Shown: one piece after another, positions 23,554 to 33,442 of the stretch
Numbering within the stretch: position 1 is the first letter of the stretch
Layout: the number at the start of each line of letters is the position of its first letter
Origin: Okapia johnstoni
Lineage: Eukaryota; Chordata; Mammalia; Artiodactyla; Giraffidae
NCBI GenBank assembly: GCA_024291935.2
Contig: CM044314.1
Coordinates: forward strand, 21,860,001-21,924,000
Direction of reading: 5' to 3'
Length of the DNA: 64,000 nucleotides
Made by a program: the position numbers and the translations under genes
Notes under the pieces: generated by a model
The model's database searches: none
The model's input: the letters and a program-made list of their open reading frames with translations, nothing else
What the model was told of the DNA's origin: nothing

Positions 23554-25744
23554 CTGGGGGTACAGAGACCATCTTCACCCCTGGGGCCCCTGCTAGGGGT
23601 CATGGGAACTACTCTGGTATGGGAGGCAGGGAGTGGGAGCTTCCCAGATTAGGGGCCTCGTCCCAGCTGGTCTCAAAGTGACAGGACAGCTTTCTTCTAA
23701 GTCTCTGTCCTGTCCCTGGAGGTGGTTCCCCACTGTGGTCCCCAGTGACCCCGGGGAGCAAAGGGGTACAAACACTTCACCACCTCGTGCCCTGTGGCTC
23801 CCTGCTCCTTGACCTTGCTCTGGCACCTTTTTCAAAGCACCCTTGCATGGCCGTGTCCCCAGGACACACACACAGGGCCATCAGGGGGAACCTACTTTTC
23901 GTTTCTCGCTGGGCTGTGCACCCCTGTAAAGTGCCTGGTGGCTGTGCTCTGGAGAGAGTGTCTATTCCACACAGAGGGTCTCGACCTAAGAAATTCATGT
24001 GCCCACCTAGCCCTGCTGCCCCCACCTTTGGCCTAAAGCTCTGCCGCACAAGCCTGCTCCCTTCCCTGGGGCATTGAGGTCAGAGCTGCCTGCCCCTTGG
24101 GGCCTGGCTGGGCCTCCACACCCAGGGGGTGGGACTGCCACCAGGAGCTCCCAGGCGCACCAGGGTGCTGAGAAGGGCTGACGGCCTGTCTCACAGAAGA
24201 AGGACTTGGAGGACAACGGACTGGAGGCGGAGAAGGGCCCAGGCCGAAGCCCCCTTCCTGAAGCACGCTGGGGTCCCGTGCACCGTCACCCCCAGATCCC
24301 ATGCTCATTACAGAGAGGCCGGGGGGTGTGGGCTTGGAGACCAGTGTGTGGAGAGCCTGGGGCAAAACTGGGCTCTGGCCCCAAGGCTGGAATCAGCCTC
24401 ACTGAGCACAGCACCTCCTTGATGGGGCCCCCGTTCCCCTGCACAAAGTGCGGCTGGGTGTGCCCAGGGTTTCAGGCTTCACCCTGGGCCCCAAGGGCTG
24501 TGCTGAGTCAGGCTCACCTCTCGTCCCTACTAAAGAACAAACAAGCCAGGGCACCTCCCGGGCATCTGATAAGACACCAGCTTCCACTCTAACGTGGGCC
24601 AAAGGCAGGACAAGTTCGGACTGAAACACCCAGTCAACACCTAGGCTCCTTCCTGGGGTGTGTACAGACCCCACGGCTAAGCTGAGCTGCGACAGAGCAC
24701 AGGAAAGCCCAGGTGTTAGATAGCAGCAGCTGCCGCTTTCCCCAGGCACCCAAGGGGTTCAGAGCCGGGTAGGAGAGGGAGGCAGGCCCTACTCCCTGAG
24801 GGCTCTAGGGGAAACTCATGCCCTCTGTTCCTGCTGCTCCCAGTAATGGAGCAGGGGGCCGTGCTGGGGCCAGGCCCTGACAGCCCACATTGCCGTCCCC
24901 CCCCCACCACTGCCGATGCCAGCCGAGCACCCCACCCATGTGGACCAGGGGGCCCTTCTGGCCTCCTTGCCCAGGGACCTAGCTCCCTGACAAATGCCTG
25001 CTATTCCGTGTCGACTGTACCACCCTGGGCAGGCAGGCGGGCAGGTCAGAGTCTGACCTAGACCAGAGCAGCCCTGCTTGATCACAGTCCTGCCTGAGAA
25101 TCAGTTTTCAAGAGCTCAATTCCATCTGAGGTGCCCACCAACCTGGGAAGGACATAATAAAACATTTCACACAGCATGGTCAGGAGTACCAGGACTACAT
25201 CTATCTGTGGTTGGAGTTCACCAAGCAAGAAAAGCCAATGATAGAGCCGAAGGATTAAAAAACCTACAGGAAAACAACAGGCATCTGGGTGTGCTTGTGA
25301 GTGGGAGCATGTGTGCACAGTCAGGTGCAGGCTGCTGGCTGAGACGTTTCTCTGTCACATGATGGGCTTTGTACAAGGAGAGAGACTTCTAGTTTACATA
25401 AAATTACCTTTGATGGATTCCTAGCAATTCAGGTCCCTGTGTGACCCCCTGGGGCCTATTCACCTTTGACCCACCACGATCAGGATCCTCAAAGATGTGA
25501 TTTGATTCTGCTCTTTAGACTTCCCTGAAGTTTCAAATTCACTACAACAAGCAAATATTGCTTCTACAATAAGACAGAGTGCTATGTGAAAGAAAGACAC
25601 GAGTCACAGGCTCTGGAGGGAGTTCTGAAAGGTGTTCAGAAGCGATTCACACAGCAGCTCCTTGCCTTCCTGGTCCCATGGGGACCGTGGGATCTGTTCA
25701 CTTGTTTTCTATGTGGGATTGTTGGTGTTTTGTTCTATCACCAT

Positions 25745-25962
25745 TGTATGTGTGCTCAGTCGTGTCTGACACTTTGCGACCCCATGGACTATGGCGCTCC
25801 AGGCTCCTCTGTCCATGGGATTCTCCAGGCCAAGAATACTGGAGTGGGTTGCCATGCCCTTCTCCAGGAGATCTTTCTGACCCAGGGATCAAACCTGCAT
25901 CTCTTGTATCTCCTGCATTGGCAGGCAGGTTCTTAACCACTGAGCCAACTGGGAAACCATAA
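25745..25962 (-). mobile_element. Bov-tA SINE
   Basis: It reads TGTGCTCAGTCGTGTCTGAC to CCACTGAGCCAACTGGGAAA, a full reverse-oriented copy. Confidence 0.92.
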
Positions 25963-26936
25963 TTTGGTACAATATACATTTTTGTATACAGAACATTTTG
26001 TACCCTACCCACAGATAACTCTATACTCTTATTTTCAGATATGCATACTTATACATACATGCAGATCCACACGTACGGGTACACACACCCATGTCTGTGA
26101 CATCTGCTGGGTGCCTGCCTCCCTTTAACTGAAGGCACCGGGTGATACCACTCTTCATTCAGTCATTCCCCTGCAGGTGGGCAACTTAGTGTGGTCTAAC
26201 TCTAAAAGCTGACACTCATGAGCCATGACTGGTCAAAAATGCAAAGATTTCTCAGAACAGACAGTGAGGTTGGTTCTCATCTCCTCGCCCTGCCCATTGG
26301 TGGCACGCACTGAGTCCCCAGGATGGGGGCCCCAAACATGGGTCACAGGAGCCTCGGATAGGTTCTCCTGACCGATGCTGAGACAAAGAACCCAGGTGGC
26401 CTGTGCTGGGGACAATTCGTCACCCTGAACCATACAGGCCAGGACCTCTCAGGAGCCAAATTCCCCTTAGACCCATAGTCGTTGGGGCACAAACAACATG
26501 AAAACCACTCCCACATGCACCTTTACAGTGAGTATAGCATGAAGCACCATTAAATGTTCTCTAAATGGGGATTTAACCATGTCAAGTGTTAAAAATGTTA
26601 AAGTACTTACGTTCCACTTATTCTTTTTAAAAAACTATCCAACTCATTCTGAATGCAGAAGAGATTAAAGAGAGAGGGAAAGTAACAGTTAAAATCCGGT
26701 CAGCAGGACCAACACATGATATCAGTGGGGACCTGGGGCAGCAAGCCAAATCCATCTGCCCTGTCTCCCAGGGGCCTGCTACCTGGAAATTTGGGGTTCT
26801 GGGCCTATCCCTCACAGCCACTGTGGGCTGGGGCTGCCTGCAGTCTCGAGTCCCAGCCCCCACCTCAGGTTTGAGGGACTGTTGGCTCCACCCTGACCCC
26901 ACCCTGTCCAAGGAAACCGCTAGGCAGAGCTGACTG

Positions 26937-27072
26937 TGTGTGTGCTTTAGTTGTTCAGTCGTGTCCAACTTTTTGCGACCCCATGGACTGTAGCACCTGC
27001 CAGGCTCCTCTGTCCATGGGGTTTTCCCAGCGAGAATATTGGAGTGGGTTGCCATTTCCTTCTCCAGTATAC
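26937..27072 (-). mobile_element. Truncated Bov-tA/BovA SINE
   Basis: It reads TTGTTCAGTCGTGTCCAACT through GGGTTGCCATTTCCTTCTCC. The tRNA-like head is missing. Confidence 0.88.
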
Positions 27073-27407
27073 TCCACTGAGTGACAAAACCAGAACTCCT
27101 CTGAGCAACGGCCCCTTCTTGAGGGAAGCCGACCCATCCTCGAGGCGAAGGGTCTGAGAGCCCCCAGCTGGAGGGGGGTGTAAGAGATCACCCCAAGTCA
27201 TCGGGCCATGTCCTGTGCAGCTCCAGGCATCCCCCTCCCTGTGCTCTGACTCTGGGGCCAGCTCACCTCCTATACTCACGCCGAGGCCTGCAAGCTACTG
27301 GACAGCCAGGTGTCCCCACAGGGATGCTATTCTGGTCTCTGAGCACCCAGGGGCTCTGAGTACGCACCAAGGGCGCTCACTCCGGATTCCCCTGCGTGGC
27401 TCAGAGT

Positions 27408-27632
27408 CCGCATGTGTGTGTGTGCTCAGTCACTCAGTCGTGTCTTTGGGACTCTTTGGGACCCTATGGACTGTAACCCGCCAGTCTCCTCTGTCCACGG
27501 GGATTCTCCAGGCAAGAATACTGGAGTGGGTTGCCATGCCCTTCTCCAGGGGATCTTCCCGACCCAGGGATCAAACCCATTGTCTCCTGCATTGACAGGT
27601 GGATTCTTTACCACTGAGCCACCTGGGAAGCT
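27408..27632 (-). mobile_element. Bov-tA SINE
   Basis: It reads GTGTGCTCAGTCACTCAGTC to CCACTGAGCCACCTGGGAAG. It is directly followed by an opposite-facing SINE piece. Confidence 0.92.
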
Positions 27633-27642
27633 CTCCAGAGTC

Positions 27643-27726
27643 CACAAGAATCCCACGGACAGAGAAATCTGGCGGGATACAGTCCACGGGGCGGCAAAGA
27701 GTCGGACACAACTGAGCGACTAAACA
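27643..27726 (+). mobile_element. Partial Bov-tA SINE, facing the neighbour
   Basis: It contains AAGAATCCCACGGACAGAGA and GAGTCGGACACAACTGAGCG. Together with 27408-27632 it forms an inverted pair. Confidence 0.88.
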
Positions 27727-27799
27727 ACAGCAAAACTTTCTGTGTGTATATACGGGCATGTGCAAGCACATGATTTGCACGGACATGCATACAGACACA

Positions 27800-28535
27800 T
27801 CACCAATTGCTGTGATCTGCACAAGCTTGCCTTGTTTGATTGTGCTTTGCTGTATCACACTTTGCAGAGATTATGTTTTTTACAAACCGAAGGTGTGTGG
27901 CAACCCTGATTGGTTGATTGGTGTCATTTTTTCCAACAGCATTTGCTCACTTCCTGTCTGTGTATCACACTTTGGTAATTCTTACTGCACTTTAAACCTC
28001 TTCATTATCATTAATGTAATAATTGTATGGTGACTATGACTGGTTATCTTTGATGTTAAGTGCCTCAGCTTGCTGAAGGCTCAGATAATACTGCTGCTGC
28101 TGCTGCTAAGTCGCTTCAGTTGTGTCCGACTCTGTGCGACCCCACAGACGGCAGTCCACCAGGCTCCCCTGTCCCTGGGATTCTCTACTGGAGTGGGATT
28201 TCCTTCTCCAATGCATGAAAGGGAAAAGTGAAGTAGTCGTGTCCGACCAGGCGACCCCATGGACTGTAGCCTACCAGGCTCCTCCGTCCATGGGATTTTC
28301 CAGGCAAGAGTACTGGAGTGGGGTGCCATTGCCTTCAGATAATACTAGCATTTTTAAATTAAGGTACATAATGCTTATTCCATTCTTAATAGACTATAGT
28401 ATAGTATAAATGTAACTTTTAAATGTACTGGGAAAGGAAAAAAATTCATGCAACTCACTCTATTACAATAGTTGCTTTATTGCAATGGGTCTGAATCTGA
28501 ACTTGCCACACCCCTGAGACGTCGCGTATCTTAAT
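27800..28535 (-). mobile_element. Tigger1-like DNA transposon relic, split by BovA2
   Basis: The inner part has TTTTTTACAAACCGAAGGTG, GGCAACCCTGATTGGTTGAT and CCAACAGCATTTGCTCACTT. The end has AATAGACTATAGTATAGTAT and TTGCTTTATTGCAATGGGTC, finishing near GAGACGTCGCGTAT, a worn Tigger1 inverted terminus. No transposase frame remains. Confidence 0.75.
28092..28334 (-). mobile_element. BovA2 dimeric SINE with clean 11-base target duplication
   Basis: It starts (in + reading) with CTG repeats, the complement of a CAG tail, then two BovA units. It is flanked by TCAGATAATAC at 28081-28091 and 28335-28345. Confidence 0.93.
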
Positions 28536-28857
28536 CCATATTTACAGGCAAAATAAAGTGAAGTGTGCTCACATGCACAAGTGGAAGATCTCTTTGCTTA
28601 TCTGTCTAATTTTGCTACAAGAGCATGGATTTTTTCAGAAAAGCAGAACATGACTACATGCCTTCGTGATTTCTCCAGCTCAGAACCCCTTTTCTCCATT
28701 TATCAGTATTTTCCTAACTCCTAACTTTCAAACGGAAGACAGCCAGCAGGTAGGAGAATCACCCCTAAACCCAGAATTCATCCTCCCCACACTCAAGCCT
28801 CAAGGCCTTTGAACAGAAGCACGGCCACAAGGCACAGTTGTGCAGACTGCTCTGCAC

Positions 28858-29030
28858 CAAATAGAAACACATACATGCGCACAGGTGTCTGCATACATGT
28901 TCATGCAAGAACACACAGACATACAGGCACACGTGTGCACACAGACATGTCAGTACACAAAGCACACACACGTACCTATGTACACATCACATATCAACAT
29001 ACAGACACCCAAGCACACATACATTACACC
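28858..29030. repeat. CA/TG-rich imperfect simple repeat
   Basis: Alternating purine-pyrimidine sequence dominated by ACAC, ACAT and GTGT words. It is not coding despite some open frames. Confidence 0.85.
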
Positions 29031-30734
29031 AGCATAATCTGGAGATGCAGAGAAGACGGTGAGCGAAGAAGCCCCTCAGAGTCACTCAGCTGCAAGGCTG
29101 TGCCCACTGTGAGAAGGCCTTAGCTGGGCCAGCGCTCCAGCCACCGTGGGACGGTTTGGTAAGCCAGCTCCGCAGTGATACCCAGGCCAAGGCCAGGTGG
29201 GAGCAGCCTGGACAGGGAGGTGCCCACAGGTGGAGGCAGGAGCTGACACTTGTGCAGAGCCACAGCCTGCATTGGCTGCTTGAGCTCGGGTGCCTGCCAC
29301 CACTTGGGCGAGGGGCTGTCCAGGGCTGCTGCCTTTTTAAACACCGTGCACATGAACACCCGCACTGCACAGGGAACCAGCGTGGGCTCGTGGGCTAGAT
29401 TTAGGCAAAAAGGGCAATACCGCCTAGATCTGGATGTATCATGGCGGGTGCCAAACCCAGCCACCTGCGGCAGGAAAAGCCTGGGGACAGGGCCCAAGCA
29501 CGGCCTCAGACAGAGGAGAGGCACTCTTGTCCACTCTGCCCCTCACCAGCAGGTCGCCTTCGGGAAGGGGAGTCCCAGAGTGGAGACCGAGTACAACCAC
29601 TCCATCAAGGGGTGGGCCCTCACAGGCCGTCTGGGGGGGTCCTGAGGCCTTCGTCTGCCAGCAGGGAGCCTGGAGACACCAGTAACCAAGTGTCCCCGCA
29701 TTCCCACCGCCAAGTGGGTTCTCCAGCATGGCTGTGGAGGATGCTGCTACCGCGGGCCAGGCCAGGGAGGGCTGAAGCAGTTCCCCGGCGCCTGCCCGAA
29801 GAGTCAGGGCTGAGAGCAACACCCAGGTGACCTGGGGCCACACGGACCCACCCCTCGCAGGTCTGTTTGCAAGCATCTCCTTCATAGACAACTTCCCTGT
29901 CCACTGCCTGGGGCCCACGCGGAGCCACCAGCGGCTACAAGTGCAGGGTCACAGTGGACACGGCCGCTTGAAGGCTCATGAGCCAACCCACAGGGAAGTG
30001 GGCAGCAGCTTAACACTTCCCACAGCTTGCTTAAATTCTCCAAACAGTGAAAAAAACAAATGAGATTTGCTTTTCCTCCTAAGTTTATTCTTGAGCAGGC
30101 CTGGAGCCTGCTGTGTGTTTTCTCTGCAGCTACAAATGAGTTAGAAGATGGCAGTGGGGAGACTTGGCCACCGAGCACTGCCCAGAGCCCCCATGGGACA
30201 CGCTCGGCACAGAGGCATGGCCGACACCCCATCTCGGTGTTGTCCAGCACCGAGCCAACATCGCCTACGGCTAAGGGCCACCTAGACTTTCCACATTTTC
30301 TGCGCTTAAACATCTCGAAGCAGATTGTTAAAACAATTCCCATTCTGGAGGCTCTAAAGTTCATTTTATAAATCTCCTGATGACACGTCTAATAAACTCA
30401 AACTGTTAGCCAACACAGAAGTAACCTTATATACCAGTAACTGGCAAGCTGCGGCTCGAGTTTGTAAATAAATTTGGGTGCATGGCCACGCCCACCCATC
30501 GGCAGCTTTCAGGTTACAAAAGAAGAGCCGAGTAGCTGCAACAGAAACCATGGCTTGTGAAGCCCGAGAGTTTGGCCCTTCATGGAAAAGACTGGTTGAG
30601 CCCTACTGTCCACAGGAACAGCTCCGGGGTGATGGTTAAGTGTCGCTGAAGATTACCAGAGGGGTGCAGTAAAGAAGGCAGTGCTCCTGGAGGAAGTCCC
30701 CCCCAACCCCCACCTGGACAGGTGCCCTGCTCAC

Positions 30735-30944
30735 CTGTGGCCTGGCAGAAGAGATGGAAGGTCCCCAGGGCATGCACGTGCTGGGCCTGGTCGCTGAGGA
30801 AGGGCGGCAGCAAGGTGACCTGCAGGTGGCTGTCAGGCCCTGGGCCTGAGGCCGGCCAGGGACTTCGGGGAGAGGAAGATGAGTCGGGGCCCAGACAGGA
30901 CAGGGAAGAGGACCCCGGAGGAGGGAAGGGCGGAGGAGATGAGG
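30735..30944 (-). CDS. SEMA4D: SEMA4D alternative exon A: first half of alternative Ig-like domain
   Basis: The acceptor TCGCAG lies above 30944 and the donor GTGAGC lies below 30735. Joined to exon 13 it reads through in phase for 71 residues: Pro/Ser-rich start (ASSPPPFPPPGSSSLSCLG), then LLPPFLSDQAQHVHALG and FHLFCQATG. The segment around SDQAQHVHALG and FCQATG closely matches the alternative human SEMA4D isoform as recalled. It ends one base into Gly, in phase with the exon at 23553. The human exon would be three residues longer. Confidence 0.87.
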
Positions 30945-31249
30945 CTGCGAGACAGAGGACAGAAAAGAGAGAGGGCTCTGAGGAGAAGTCATCAGGAGCA
31001 CACCGCATGCCGGGGAAGGAGAATGAAGCACAGGAGAGAAAAGGGGCCCAGGCCACACAGGGAGGCGGCGGAGGAGCCGCAGAGAGCCACGTGCCTGCAT
31101 CAAGGATATACACTTCTGTTTATTCGGTTACTTTCCAAATGTATACAATTCAAAGTAGAAAAATAAAAACAAAGTAAATCTTGTAAAACACAAATGTTTA
31201 CACCAGAATGGTCAAATCCTATCATGCTGGAAGATGACATCGGCCACAC

Positions 31250-32513
31250 AGGCACACACGCTCAGAGTTTATTGCTCTTTGCCACGGAAAGAAAGCCTCC
31301 TCTTGTGGGCGTCTGGAAAGCGTCTGGAAAGCAGGAGGTGGAGTGTGATGTCGGTGATGGTAGGACCGTGCGGCCCACTGGCACCTTGACAGATGGCGCC
31401 AGGCTTGGCAGGTCTGCGGCAGCAGCATGTGGGGCCCCGGGGGCTGTGGTCACTGGCCTGGCTGCCCCCTGGCCACCCAGCTCTTTTCCAGTTGTGGAAA
31501 GCTCAGTTAGGCCAAACAGAGAGTCTGGGCGGGTGGAGAGCATGAGATGAAAGCAAAAAGGAAAAGGAGATGTTCAGAGGACCCAGACATCCTGGAGGAC
31601 ATCCTGGAGAACATTCTGCCTGAACAAGAGGTTTTCACCAGTGGCCATGGGCATCAGATTGTAACACGCTCGTCCTCTCAGCTCTGGGCCAGCCCGGCTC
31701 CATCCAGAGCATGCTGGGGCCCGTCCCTCCCTCCAAACTCCGCCCAGTGTCATGGGATGGTCCCTGACAGCCTTCTCCTCAAAAGAGTTAAGACAAGAGT
31801 AAAAAGGTACAGAAAGAAAATCTCTGAAAACGACGCTTCCCTCAAGGAACAAAATTTTAAGAATAATTAAAAAAAGAAGTGTGATCAAGAGATGATTTTG
31901 TCTACATTTCTAAAAGCGGAAAAGAATGCATTTAGCAAAAGTAAGTTTATCCCTGAGAATCTTAAGCAACGTAAGCCATACCTTTATCCTAATATACAAC
32001 AAAATTCAGAAGATGTACATCTTCCAAATATTAAAACATCTGCTTTAGTAATTAAAAAAATAAAATGACCCAACACGCCAACATAATTAAAGCAAAATCC
32101 TAAAAGGTAATGACGTGGAAGGAAAGGTCCGTGCCAACCTGGACAACAGGTGATAAGTTACCAATCTGATAAACTAAAACGCCATTTCCAATCTGGAATT
32201 AAATCATCTTTCAGTGGCTGCTACGAGGAGGGGACATTCACGGCCCTTCTTCTCAGGCCAGTGGCAGTCTGGCCGTCTTTCCACCGCAGAGCAGCCGCAG
32301 GTGAGCCTGTAGGCATGACTCCAAACGCCCCACCAACCAGGGAGGCCGGACTCGATGCTCGCTGTTTTCCAAAAGGACAAAGAGAAACCAAGTCACAAGT
32401 GCGACCCAAGAGAAAAGACACAGAAGACTGAGGTTTGCTGACGACGGCTACCTACGCAGCACTGGATGGGGCACTGAACTGGCAACACAAAGACCCTGCG
32501 GGCGGCTGGAGCC
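31250..32513 (-). other. SEMA4D: SEMA4D membrane-form 3' untranslated region
   Basis: This runs from the TGA at 32514 to the first canonical signal on this strand at 31268-31273. It is free of SINEs and is AT-rich in the middle (31850-32150). The end is inferred only from the hexamer. Confidence 0.6.
31268..31273 (-). terminator. Candidate SEMA4D polyadenylation signal (AATAAA on - strand)
   Basis: The + strand reads TTTATT here, about 1.24 kb after the stop. A second AATAAA lies at 31119-31124 and could give a slightly longer 3' UTR. Both are upstream (in gene direction) of the alternative exon at 30944. Confidence 0.55.
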
Positions 32514-33442
32514 TCAGTCCCCGTCCGCATCCGAGTCGGCGAACTTCAGCTCACACTTGACGTCGAACGGCCGGTCCCTGACCGGGAGCTCGTCGATCTT
32601 CTGCGAGTCCTCCCGGTCAGTGGGCAGCCGGCTGGCCATGGTGTCCTGCTCTGTCTCGTAGCCGGTGTCCAGGGCTGGCTTGGGCTGTCCCCCATTCTGC
32701 TGGGAGAAGCTGCCCTGCTCCACCAGCGTCTCCTTCACACTCTGCTCAAAGTCTGAGAAGTCCGACGTGGGCTTCTTCTTCCCGAGGAGCATGGCTGAGC
32801 GGAATTTCAAGCACTGTCCGGGCAGGTAGCCCTTATAGCAGTTGTAGGAAACGAGGCAGAGGAAGAGGGCGAAGAAGAAGAGGAAGAGGAACATGAGGAG
32901 ACGGTTGTCACTGGACTTGAGATACAATGTCTTCTCCGAGTGGACTTGCGGGACCGTGTTGATGACGATCTTTGGCTCGCAGGACGTACTGGTGGGCGCC
33001 ACGGGGCTGGATGGTGGGGGGACAGCACCTGGCGTGGTGACCGGCACGACTGGGGTCTGGGGAAAGGAGCCTGGGGGGGGCCCCACTGACACTCTGGGGG
33101 TGATCCGACTGCCTTCTGTCCGTGTGGCCAGCGAGGTAGAGGCTACTGTGGTTCGCGGGACCGTCTTGACCTCCAGGACGTGCTTGGCCACCACCTGCAA
33201 GATCGTCTTGTTCTTGATCCTCTCCTCCGACAGGCACTGATATACCCCGCTGTCTCCTTCCGACAGGTTGAAGATGAGCAGGTTCTTTCTGCCTATCAGG
33301 CTGTACTTGGGGCTTTCGGCCTTGAGCACGCCGTTCTGGAACTTCCATACCACCCGGGCCAGGTTGGACTTTTGGGAACATTTGAGTTCTGCTGTGCCGC
33401 CATGCTTGAAAAAATGCTGCAGGTAACTTTCTTTAATTTTAT
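32514..33442 (-). CDS. SEMA4D: SEMA4D coding exon 14: Ig domain, stalk, transmembrane helix, cytoplasmic tail
   Basis: This 929-base terminal coding exon has acceptor TTCCAG above 33442 and stop TGA at 32516-32514. The order is: Ig domain ([17 protein letters not shown] ... GDSGVYQC), Pro/Thr/Ser-rich stalk that differs most from human, a conserved juxtamembrane block ([17 protein letters not shown]), membrane helix [16 protein letters not shown], then a charged tail with GKKKP and a C-terminal acidic end. Confidence 0.97.

Larger units (their letters stand above)
23554..30734 (-). other. Intron between SEMA4D alternative exons A and B
   Basis: This 7.2 kb intron holds SINEs at 25745, 26937, 27408 and 27643, a Tigger1 relic carrying a BovA2 dimer (27800-28535), and a CA-rich tract (28858-29030). 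The stretches 23560-25740, 25970-26930 and 29040-30730 show nothing recognised. Confidence 0.75.

Noticed and set aside
28809..29123. Thr/His-rich open frame
   Set aside because: It runs over a CA-rich simple repeat.
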